A stretch of DNA of 64,000 bases from Okeania sp. KiyG1 (GTDB lineage Bacteria; Cyanobacteriota; Cyanobacteriia; Cyanobacteriales; Microcoleaceae): positions 92,201-156,200 of the forward strand of contig NZ_BLZO01000082.1 in assembly GCF_014132355.1 (NCBI RefSeq), written 5' to 3'. The notes under the pieces are model-generated. The model had not been told where the DNA came from. It did not search any database and worked only from the letters and a program-made list of their open reading frames with translations. The position numbers were made by a program, and so were the translations under genes. Of this stretch, positions 35,034 through 45,000 are shown piece after piece (within the stretch, counting starts at the first letter, position 1; every line of letters begins with the position of its first letter).

Positions 35034-35894
35034 ATGATGACAATTGCAGCTTCAAAAACCCTCTACAATTTAGTAGAAATAGATGCTCAGGATCTGGCTC
35101 GTCACTATCCCGATGGCATTAAAGATATCTGTGAACGCAAAATTGATGGTTTAATCATCGAAAACTTTCTTTCTCAAGAAGATGTTGACCAAGTGGTGAG
35201 TCAACTCAATCAAAAAGGACCATTTGAAGGGTCTCCCTTCGGAGAGATTCTGATTTACGGACCAGCATTGTATGTTTCCGAAACCAACATCGAAAAATAT
35301 TGCCAAGAAGCGATTGAATATCGGGAATACTGTCGCCATATTTTTCAGGGGGGAACAGACTTCGAGACACGCTTGGAAGAAGTGTTAGGGATGATGTCTG
35401 GGGGAAGAGAAGTTACAATACCCAAAGCAGCAAATGGCTCTGATTACACCCCTAGCACCATTCGAGTCTTAGAAGAAGGACAATTTATGGGCTGGCATTT
35501 TGGCAATCAGTTTGTATACTGCACCCCTGGTTACAAACACTTAGGAAATCAAATCAACAAAGAGGCACATCTCGGTTATAATCTAACTCTAAGTGAAGCA
35601 GAAATCGGCGGGGAGTTAATCCTTTATGATTTAGAGTGGGATGAAACTGAGTGGACAGACACAGAAAACGGTGGACGCAAGAGAAATGGAACAGTGAACG
35701 GCAAATTAATTGCTGATGTCATGGAAGATTATGCACAAATGCGGGTTAAGCCCAAGGCAGGTAGTTTAATCATCTTTGATGACGGTCGCATTTTACATCG
35801 GGTTTCCACTGTCAAAGGTTCTCGTCGTCGCATCACCATTGGGGGGTTTGTGGCGTTTTCTCAAAATCGGGAACAAGTTTATTACTGGAGTTAA
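35034..35894 (+). CDS. WelO5-like Fe(II)/2OG enzyme with HxG motif, candidate halogenase 2
   Basis: A 286-residue protein, the same length class as WelO5 (about 290) and the copy most like it: YPDGIKDICERKIDGLIIENF, MGWHFGNQFVY, GGELILYDLEWDETEW, GSLIIFDDGRILHRV and TIGGFVAFSQNREQVYYWS. Iron ligands are His155 and His255; Gly157 replaces the carboxylate ligand. This predicts halogenation rather than hydroxylation of an unactivated carbon. It is the first gene of the probable operon, 123 bp after the precursor gene, and its stop lies 22 bp before the FAAL start. ATG 35034 or 35037 are equally possible starts. Confidence 0.85.
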   Translation: MMTIAASKTLYNLVEIDAQDLARHYPDGIKDICERKIDGLIIENFLSQEDVDQVVSQLNQKGPFEGSPFGEILIYGPALYVSETNIEKYCQEAIEYREYCRHIFQGGTDFETRLEEVLGMMSGGREVTIPKAANGSDYTPSTIRVLEEGQFMGWHFGNQFVYCTPGYKHLGNQINKEAHLGYNLTLSEAEIGGELILYDLEWDETEWTDTENGGRKRNGTVNGKLIADVMEDYAQMRVKPKAGSLIIFDDGRILHRVSTVKGSRRRITIGGFVAFSQNREQVYYWS

Positions 35895-35916
35895 GCAAAG
35901 TTTGAGGAAAGCAGCT

Positions 35917-37671
35917 TTGTCCACTTTATTAGATATTTTACACCAAAGAGCGACAGAAAATCCTGATCGGAAGGCTTATACCTTTCTTCAGGATGATGTA
36001 ACTGTATCTGGAAGTCTCAGTTACCAAGATTTACTCCAGCAGTCTCAGGCGATCGCGACACAATTACAACAGTTAGGTTCTCCTGGGGAGCGAGTATTGT
36101 TGTTATATCCTCCTGGTTTAGACTTTATAATTGGCTTTTTCGGCTGTCTGGCAGCAGGAATGATAGCTGTTCCTGGGTATCCTCCCCGTCCTAATCAATC
36201 CCTAAATCGATTAGAGTCTATTATCAAGGATGCTGAGGCGACTTTTGCCCTGACAACCACAGCTTTATGGCAACAAAAAGCTCGTTGGCAGGATCAAAAT
36301 CCTGATTTTGCTCAATTAAAGTGGTTGGACACCAGCAGCATTTCCAGTGTCCCTCGAAAGGATTGGCAACCGCCTAAAATCAATCAAGATACCTTAGCCT
36401 TACTACAGTACACATCGGGATCAACAGGTAATCCCAAAGGGGTGATGGTTAGCCATGAAAATCTACTTGTTAATTGTAGGGATCTAGCTGTAGGTTGGAA
36501 TCACGCTCGGGATAGTAAAATTGTCTCTTGGTTGCCTACTTTTCACGATCTGGGATTAGTGTATGGGATTTTGACTCCTTTATTAGTAGGGTGTAGTTGT
36601 TATTTGATGTCTCCCCTATCTTTCTTGTTGAAACCCTTAAACTGGTTGAAAATAATTTCTCGTTACCAGGCAACCCATAGTGCTGCGCCTAATTTTGCCT
36701 ATGACTTATGTGTGCGCAAGTTTAAACCAGAACAAGGGAAGGGATTAGACCTAAAAAACTGGAAAATGGCACTAAACGGAGCGCAACCAGTAAGAGCCGA
36801 GACAATAGAGAAATTTTCCAAAACATTTGCTCCCTACGGCTTCAAAAAACAAGTCTTTTGTCCTGGTTATGGATTAGCTGAAGCCACATTAAAAGTAGCT
36901 GCGGTAAGGCAACAGGATGCACCCATATCCATAGAGATTGAATCAGCAGCATTGTCCGAAAATCGCCTAGTAATAGCCGAAAATAGGTGTTTAAAGTCAC
37001 AAATCCAAGTGGGATGTGGATACAGTGAAATTGATACCCAAGTCAAAATTATCAATCCTGAGAGTTTAACCCCCTGTAACCCCACAGAAATTGGAGAAAT
37101 TTGGGTTAGTGGAATGACAGTAGCCCAAGGTTACTGGAATAATCCGGTGGCCACTGGTGAAACCTTTCAAGCTTATCTTAGGGATACAGGAGAAGGACCA
37201 TTTTTGAGAACAGGAGATTTAGGCTTTCTCTACAAGGGACAATTATTTGTGACTGGACGACTGAAAGACTTGATTATTATAGAAGGCCGCAATCATTATC
37301 CCCAAGATATTGAACTGACTGTGGAAAACAGCCATCCGGCATTGCGTTCGGGATGTGGTGCAGCATTTTCAGTGGAGGTAAAGGGAGAGGAACGTCTAGT
37401 GATTGTCCAAGAAGTAGAACGTAGTTATGGGCAAAATTTGGATCTAGCAACAGTAGAGCAGAAAATTAAGGAAGCAGTGGCTGTTGAACATGATTTACGA
37501 GTATATCAGATGGCTTTAATCAGACACGGAACTATAAGCAAAACCTCTAGTGGTAAAATTCAGCGTCAAAACTGTCGCCAGCAATTTCTCAATAATCAGT
37601 TAAATTTGTTTACTTCCTCTATAAAATCACCAGAGACGAAATTACAAGATGCTAACATCAGAACAGCTTAA
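35917..37671 (+). CDS. Fatty acyl-AMP ligase (FAAL)
   Basis: About 584 residues when started at TTG 35917 with AGGA eight bases upstream; TTG 35902 is the alternative. A longer frame reaching into the halogenase gene is unlikely. Motifs are LLQYTSGSTGNPKGVMVSH, WLPTFHDLGLVYGIL, GYGLAEATLKV, RTGDLGFL and the C-terminal GTISKTSSGKIQR. It activates a fatty acid as acyl-AMP and loads it on an ACP, most likely the one fused to the next protein, as in hectochlorin (HctA/HctB), jamaicamide and puwainaphycin pathways. Its end overlaps the next gene by 23 bp. Confidence 0.93.
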   Translation: MSTLLDILHQRATENPDRKAYTFLQDDVTVSGSLSYQDLLQQSQAIATQLQQLGSPGERVLLLYPPGLDFIIGFFGCLAAGMIAVPGYPPRPNQSLNRLESIIKDAEATFALTTTALWQQKARWQDQNPDFAQLKWLDTSSISSVPRKDWQPPKINQDTLALLQYTSGSTGNPKGVMVSHENLLVNCRDLAVGWNHARDSKIVSWLPTFHDLGLVYGILTPLLVGCSCYLMSPLSFLLKPLNWLKIISRYQATHSAAPNFAYDLCVRKFKPEQGKGLDLKNWKMALNGAQPVRAETIEKFSKTFAPYGFKKQVFCPGYGLAEATLKVAAVRQQDAPISIEIESAALSENRLVIAENRCLKSQIQVGCGYSEIDTQVKIINPESLTPCNPTEIGEIWVSGMTVAQGYWNNPVATGETFQAYLRDTGEGPFLRTGDLGFLYKGQLFVTGRLKDLIIIEGRNHYPQDIELTVENSHPALRSGCGAAFSVEVKGEERLVIVQEVERSYGQNLDLATVEQKIKEAVAVEHDLRVYQMALIRHGTISKTSSGKIQRQNCRQQFLNNQLNLFTSSIKSPETKLQDANIRTA

Positions 37672-39082
37672 CCATTTTGCTCGAAAGGGATGGGTAGGTC
37701 CTTTAGAGATATTTTCACCGGAAAAAATTGCTGCTGTTAAAGCGTGTTTAGAAGCCAACAGCCGTTTAATTGTTGAAGCAAACGGGCAGGAAATTCTCGG
37801 TTTTTATAATAATGTATTTAATCTGGAAACCCCTAGAGATCACCATCTATTTCATCAACCAATTAGGGAATTATTTGAAGACACAGAACTGATTAAACAT
37901 ATTCAACAAATTGCTGGAGAGGATTTGTTATTGTGGTACACCAATATCTTTTGTAAATTGCCTGGTCAAGGAGAAATAAAATGGCATCAAGCAAAAGAAT
38001 ATTACACTTCTAGTGACATTGATTATCAGAAAAAAACCCTAGTTTATCAAGATGATGAAGAACCGATAAATTTAACAGTTTGGGTAGCCTTGGACGATGC
38101 AGATATAGAAAATGGCTGTATGCGGTTTGCTAATGGTTCCCATCAGAAACTATTTAAAATGTTAGCAGGTAGTCGCCCAGCGGAAGAGGGAGTTTTTGCC
38201 GGAATTAGTGCTCATAAAACAGTTTGGCAGAGGGAACAAAAATATTCCCTTGACTACGATTTTGATGAGAATGATTGGGATTTGGAAACAGTTCCGGTGG
38301 AAGCAGGAAAAGCAATTATTTTTACCGAGAAAGTGATGCACAGTTCTTTTCCTAACCGTTCACAACGTCGTCGTTTAGGAATTATTGGGCGTTATGTGCG
38401 TCCTAGCACTCAAGTTTACCCCTACCGTTGGCAAGGAGAATTCATTGATGAAAACGGACATAATATTAAACGACATTATTGTATATTGGTGTCAGGAAAA
38501 GATGATTATGGACATAATTTGGTGAGAGACTCCCATGATTTAAGCGACACGGAAGTTCAATTTCAAAACAGTTTAAATCAAGTCCGGTTTGGTCAGGTTA
38601 ATATTCCAGAAGACGAGCGACAACTAGAAATTTACGGGTTAGAAAAACAGTCTATCACAGGAGATTGTGATCAAAGCAAGCCTAACCCAATCCTTCATCC
38701 TCGCAAGTATATACAGTGGGAAGCTTGGAATCAATATCGTGGCCTGAGTGCAGAAGAAGCAATGACACGATACAGTCAACTTGTAGAGACATTTAAACGC
38801 AAAAATACCTCTGTAGAATCAAATAGTCAAATTTCTGGGGATCAGAAAAAAATTACGACTTCTGACATTGAAGCTTGGTTGATTTCCTATTTAGCGGAAC
38901 TCTTAGATCTAGAGGCAGAGGAAATAGACCTTGAGAGTTCTTTTCAAAGCTATGGATTATCCTCAGCAGAAGGAGTTGGGATGATTGGCGACCTGGGAGA
39001 TTGGTTAGGAACTACCCTCAATCCCGCCTTAATTTATGAATATCCTAACATTGCCACATTTTCCTCTAAATTAGCTCAATAA
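37649..39082 (+). CDS. HctB-like Fe(II)/2OG halogenase fused to an acyl carrier protein
   Basis: A 477-residue protein. Residues 1-300 are a PhyH-type Fe(II)/2OG domain: GFYNNVFNLETP, IKWHQAKEYY, DDADIENGCMRFANGSH and TEKVMHSSFPNRSQRRRLGII. Iron ligands are His113 and His231; Ala115 stands where hydroxylases have Asp/Glu, the pattern of SyrB2, CytC3 and HctB halogenases. Residues 395-477 form an ACP with LSSAEG near Ser439 as the phosphopantetheine site. Halogenase-ACP fusion behind a FAAL is exactly the HctA/HctB arrangement, where hexanoyl-ACP is dichlorinated. Prediction: it halogenates the fatty acyl chain on its own ACP before the chain is passed to the PKS. Confidence 0.9.
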   Translation: MLTSEQLNHFARKGWVGPLEIFSPEKIAAVKACLEANSRLIVEANGQEILGFYNNVFNLETPRDHHLFHQPIRELFEDTELIKHIQQIAGEDLLLWYTNIFCKLPGQGEIKWHQAKEYYTSSDIDYQKKTLVYQDDEEPINLTVWVALDDADIENGCMRFANGSHQKLFKMLAGSRPAEEGVFAGISAHKTVWQREQKYSLDYDFDENDWDLETVPVEAGKAIIFTEKVMHSSFPNRSQRRRLGIIGRYVRPSTQVYPYRWQGEFIDENGHNIKRHYCILVSGKDDYGHNLVRDSHDLSDTEVQFQNSLNQVRFGQVNIPEDERQLEIYGLEKQSITGDCDQSKPNPILHPRKYIQWEAWNQYRGLSAEEAMTRYSQLVETFKRKNTSVESNSQISGDQKKITTSDIEAWLISYLAELLDLEAEEIDLESSFQSYGLSSAEGVGMIGDLGDWLGTTLNPALIYEYPNIATFSSKLAQ

Positions 39083-39093
39083 GCTACTGTTCA

Positions 39094-42000
39094 ATGATCG
39101 AAGCCATGAGTCAGAAACTCTCTAGAGAACCTATTGCTATCATCGGGATGGGGTGTCGCTTTCCCAAGTCTCCCGATCCTGCCACCTTTGAGCAACTTTT
39201 GGTCAATGGAGTTGATGCCATTACCGAAGTCCCAGCCAAGAGGTGGTCAGTGGCTCAATTCTACCATCAAGATCCACAAACCCCTGGTAAAATGAATACG
39301 CGGTGGGGGGGGTTTTTAGAGCAAGTGGCAGAATTCGATCCAGCATTTTTCAATATTTCCCCCAAGGAAGCACCTCGCATCGATCCTCAACAACGCTTAG
39401 TAATGGAGGTGTCTTGGGAGTCTTTGGAAGATGCAGGGGTGAACCCAAATTCCCTCAAAGGTAGTAAAACAGGGGTTTTTGTCGGCATTGGTAATTTTGA
39501 TTATGGGCGATTATTATGTCGAGATTGGGAGAAAATTAATGCTTATAACGGGACGGGGTTAACCTTAAGCCTTGCAGCTAACCGTGTTTCCTATTTTCTG
39601 GATTTTCATGGGCCATCCTTAGCAGTGGAAACTGCTTGTTCTTCTTCCCTAGTAGCTGTTCATTTAGCCTGTCAAAGTTTGCAAAACAGAGAGAGCAATC
39701 TCGCTTTGGCTGGGGGAGTCAGTTTGATGATTTTACCAGATATGACGATTACTTTCTCTCAGACCAGAATGATGTCAGGGTCAGGACGGTGTAAAACCTT
39801 TGATGAGAAAGCTGACGGTTATGTGCGAGGAGAAGGCTGTGGGATGATTGTCCTCAAACGATTATCTGAAGCGGTGGAATCTGGCGATCGAATTTTAGCC
39901 GTCATCAGAGGTTCAGCAGTGAATCATGACGGATTTAGTAATGGACTAACAGCACCGAACGGTTTTGCCCAGCAATCAGTGATCAGCGAAGCCTTAAAGG
40001 GAGCGGGAATTTCTCCTCAAACAGTCAGTTATATAGAGGCACACGGGACAGGTACTCCATTAGGAGATCCTGTGGAAATAAGAGCCATTCAAGCTGTCTT
40101 GACAGAAGGACGAACACCGGAAAATAAATGCGCTGTCGGCTCAGTTAAGACCAATATCGGGCATTTAGAAAATGCTGCGGGAATTGCGGGAATTATTAAA
40201 GTGATTCTATCTCTACAAAAACGGCAGATTTTTCCCAACTTACACTTAAATAAGTTAAATCCTTACATAGAAATTGCTGATACGCCCTTTTTTATCCCTA
40301 CAAAAAATCTACCTTGGAACCCCATACTTGGAAAACGGGTAGCAGGGGTGAGTAGTTTCAGCTTTGGAGGAACAAATTGTCATATTATTCTTGAAGAAGC
40401 ACCAGAAAAGGCAACTTTATCAAGTTTTCCTGACCGTAACCAACACTTATTGAGCCTATCGGCAAAAAGCGAACCCGCATTACAAGTCTTAGCCCAACGT
40501 TATTATTCTTGGTTGCAAGAAAAGCCCCATCTGAGTCTAGGGGATATTTGTTTTACTGCCAATACCGGACGCTCACATTTTCCCCATCGATTGGCTCTTT
40601 GGGGCGAAAATAGTAACCAAATTCAGGAATTACTGCAAAAATTCAGTAACAAACAAGAAAGCCCGGGTTTGATTCAAGGGAAGTTTTCTCGCCGTAAACC
40701 GCCAAAGATTGTTTTTCTCTTTACTGGACAAGGTTCTCAGTACAGTGGAATGGGTAAAGAACTGTACGAAACTCAACCCAGATTTCGCCAGCTTCTGGAG
40801 CAATGTGATGAAATTTTGTTCCCTTATTTGGGTAAATCTTTAATCAAAATACTTGATTCGGCTGATTCAGAGGCAAATATCATTCATCAAACAGCTTACA
40901 CTCAGCCAGCTTTGTTTGCTCTGGAATACGCCCTAGCTCAACTGTGGATTTCTTGGGGGATTAAACCAGATGCAGTTATCGGTCATAGTTTAGGGGAATA
41001 TGTGGCTGCTTGTGTGGCTGGGGTGTTTAGTCTGGAAGACGGATTAAAATTGATAGCCACTAGGGCGAAGTTAATGGATAATTTACCCCAGAAGGGCAAA
41101 ATGGTAGCTATTTTTGCCAAAGAAGACCAAGTAAAAGCAGTATTAGCTCAGGTAGCTTCTTCAAGAGTAGCGATCGCCACCTTAAACAGTGACGAAAATA
41201 CAGTTATTTCTGGGGAAAAACAGGCAGTTGAAAAAGTAGTTGAGATTTTAGAACAAAAAGGCTTTAGAAACCGCCCCTTAAATGTTTCCCATGGCTTTCA
41301 TTCCCCCTTAATTGAACCGATGTTGGAACAATGGCAAGAAAGCATCGAGGGAATTTCCTTTAAGAAGCCCCAAATCTCTCTGATTTCTAACTTAACCGGA
41401 GAATTTTTCCCCGATGACAAAATTCCCGAAGGCAATTATTGGCGACAACAAACCCGAAATCCAGTACGCTTCAAAGAGGGAATAGATACCTTATTCCAGC
41501 AAAAATACCGATTATTTGTAGAAATTGGCTCAAAACCGATTCTCTCCAAACTAGGTCAACGCAGGGGAGAAGGAACTTGGCTACCCTCTCTGGTAGAGGG
41601 ACAAGAAGATTGGCAAATTTTAGCCTCCAGTTTAGGAAAGTTATACATTGAGGGAGTCGCTGTCAACTGGAAAGGTTGGGACAGCGATTATTCTCGTCAT
41701 CGCTTATCGTTACCGACCTATCCCTTCCAACGTCAACCTTACTGGCTTGAAGATTCCGAAAATGTTATGTTAGAAAACCACAGCTCAAACCCGACTATAG
41801 ATCAGACTGCTCTCAACAATGGCTATCAGCAACAGATAATCAAAGAATTATCGACTTTGGTAAGTGATTTCCTGAAAATTCCCATAGCTGAGGTGGACTG
41901 TACCGCGCCTTTCCTAGAAATGGGTGCTGATTCCCTCGTTTTATTGGATTTAATACAAGTGATCGAAAATAAGTACGGACTGAAAATTCAGGTTAATCAA

Positions 42001-45000
42001 TTATTTGAAGTTTGGCCGACGATAGAAGGATTAGGAAGCCATATAGCTCAACAATTACCAACTTCACCCCCAACAGATACTCCTACCCCAGAAATTAGCG
42101 AGAAGAAACCTCTAATTCCCGATACTTCTCTTTCTCCTGTCAATCATAATACTTTAGCAGAAACGGCTCTAGAGAGAATTATCAGCCAACAATTACAAGT
42201 TATGTCTGAGCAATTAGCGTTACTCCAAGGTAAACCGCTAACAGCATCTCAGCCTTCCCCAATACCTCCGGCGCGAGATATGAACAGTTTTTCCTATGGG
42301 AAAAGAGAAGAAACGGAAAAAAAAACATCTCCTCGTAAGCTAACTCAGCCCCAAAATTTGACTGCTAAACAACAACAGCATCTTGATGATTTAATTAGCC
42401 GTTATAGTGTAAAAACACTGAAATCAAAAGCAAGAGCTGCTTCATCACGTCCTATTCTTGCAGATAGTCGAGCAGTAGCTGGATTTAGACCCTCAATCAA
42501 AGAAATGCTTTATCCTATTGTGGGAGAAAGGGCGCAAGGATCTCACTTTTGGGATATCGATGGCAACAAATATCTCGACATTACGATGGGGTTTGGGGTA
42601 TTGTTATTTGGTCACAATGCTCCTATTATTACTCAAGCCGTCACTGCACAGCTAGAGAAAGGTTTACAAATTGGTCCTCAATCTAATTTAGTAGCTGAAG
42701 TTGCCCATTTAATTCAAGATTTAACCGGAGTACAAAGGGTAACATTTTGTAATTCTGGTACAGAAGCTGTGATGACAGCTCTAAGATTAGCCCGTACTGT
42801 CACTGGAAAGAGTAAAATTGCTTTATTTGCGGGTGCCTATCATGGACATTTTGATGGGGTTTTAGCCCTGGGAGTCTCAGGGACAACTGAAGCTGTACCT
42901 ATGGCTGCTGGAATTGCTGAGAATGCCGTCAAAGACTTGCTGGTGTTAGATTATAATAATCCCGATAGCCTAGAGATTTTATCCCGTAACGCAGAGGAAT
43001 TAGCGGGGGTTTTAGTTGAGCCGATACCAAGTCGCAACCCTAGTGTAAAACCGACAGCCTTTTTGCAAAAATTACGTGCTTTTACTGAAGCAGCCCAGAT
43101 ACCACTGATTTTTGATGAGGTGTTGCTAGGGTTTCGCATCCATCCAGGGGGCGCTCAAAAATGGTTTGAAATTGAAGCAGACATAGTTACCTATGGGAAA
43201 ATTGTGGGAGGAGGATTACCAATTGGGGTTGTGGCTGGAAAAGGGCGTTATCTGGATGCCCTTGATGGTGGGGAGTGGAATTATGGGGATAATTCTTATC
43301 CTAGGGCCGAAAAAACTTTTTTTGCGGGAACTTTCAACAAAAATCATCTAGGAATGGCTGCGGCTCGTGGTGTTTTACAATATCTCAAAAAAGAGGGGCA
43401 AACCCTCCAACAAGAGTTAAATGAGCGTACTGCTAGATTAGCCGATACCTTAAATCATTATTTTGAAACTGAACAAATTCCCTTAGAGATTGTCTATTTT
43501 GGCTCATTGTTTCGTTTTGCTTCCAGTGCGAATATAGATTTACTATATTATCATTTATTAGAGAAAGGGGTTTATATTTGGGAAGGGCGTAATTGTTTCC
43601 TCTCTACAGCCCACAGCGATGAAGATATTGATTTCTTGATTGGAGCAATTCAAGAAAGTGTGATGGAATTGCGACAAGGAGGTTTTTTTCCCTCTGTAAA
43701 GACTGCTCAACCGATTATTTCTGAATCCAGCGTTAATTTATTAACCCCTAAAGTTATTAATACTCGCTTGCTCCCTGAGATGGAAAATCTCTGTAAACAG
43801 TATGAGTTAGAAAATTACTGTCTAGGATTTTTTGAACTGGAGAAGTTGAGTTTTGCCTATGTTATCGCTGCTTTTGCTAAATTAGGGGTTAAATTTCGCC
43901 CAGGAGAGCAATTTACCCATGAGGCGATCGCTCAAAACTTAGGGATAATTCCTCAACATTATTCCCTATTAAAGCGTTTGCTACAAATTATGGTAGAGGA
44001 AGATATCTTAAGGCTTACTCCCCATCATTGGGAAGTTATTAACTCACCAGAATCAATGAACCCTCAAAGGTTAGCAGAGACAATTTTGGCGCAATATCCC
44101 TCTTTAAAAGCAGAATTGACTCTACTGAATCGTTGCGCTTCAGCCTTAGCAGAGGTATTACAAGGAAAAATTAATCCCCTTCAGTTAATTTTTCCCCAAG
44201 GAGACTTTACCTTAGCAACAGAATTATATCAAACCTCAACGGTGGCGCGTTTCTTAAATACTCTAGTACAGAAAACCGTTTCCCTTGCCTTAGAATCGGT
44301 TTCTGAGGGTGAAATCGTGAAAATTTTAGAGATTGGTGCAGGTACAGGGGGGACAAGCGCTTATGTTTTACCCGAGCTACCCCCAGAATTAGTTAAATAT
44401 TATTTTACCGATCTCTCTCCCCTGTTTCTGAATCGGGCAAAACAGAAGTTTCAAGACTATCCTTTTGTAGAATATGACAGTTTAAACATTGAACAAGCTC
44501 CCGCTGTCCAGAAACTGGGAAAAGCACAATATCACATTATTATTGCAGCTAATGTTGTCCATAGTACCGCTAATCTCCATCAGACCTTACAAAACATTCA
44601 GCAGCTATTAATTCCAGGGGAAATGGTAATTTTAATGGAAGGTACATCTCCCCAACGCTGGTTAGATTTAATTTTTGGTTTAACGGAAGGATGGTGGAAA
44701 TTTTCCGATCTGGAATTGCGTCCTGCTTATCCTCTCTTATCAGTGGAAAAATGGCAAAACATTCTACAAGAAACGGGTTTTACCGATATAGTTGCCTTGC
44801 CAGGAGAAAATAACCCAATAATTAATCAACAAGCTGTTATTATCGCCCGTTATCCCCATAAAATTCCCTTAACTCAAGCTCAAAAACAACTTTGGACACT
44901 AGCTCAACTTCAAGAGGAGGGATCAATTGCTTACAATGAATCTCTACGGTTGGAATTTAAAGGAAAGTTAGATATTTCTGCTCTAAATCAAGCTATTCAG

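Noticed and set aside
35776..35916. FAAL starting at 35776 with an extra 47 residues
   Set aside because: This would overlap the halogenase end by 119 bp, and the extra residues are a shadow translation; TTG 35917 has an SD and gives the normal FAAL length.
37649..39082. PhyH-type protein as an ordinary hydroxylase
   Set aside because: The HQA motif lacks the acidic iron ligand and the ACP fusion behind a FAAL matches HctB; hydroxylation is the less likely reading.
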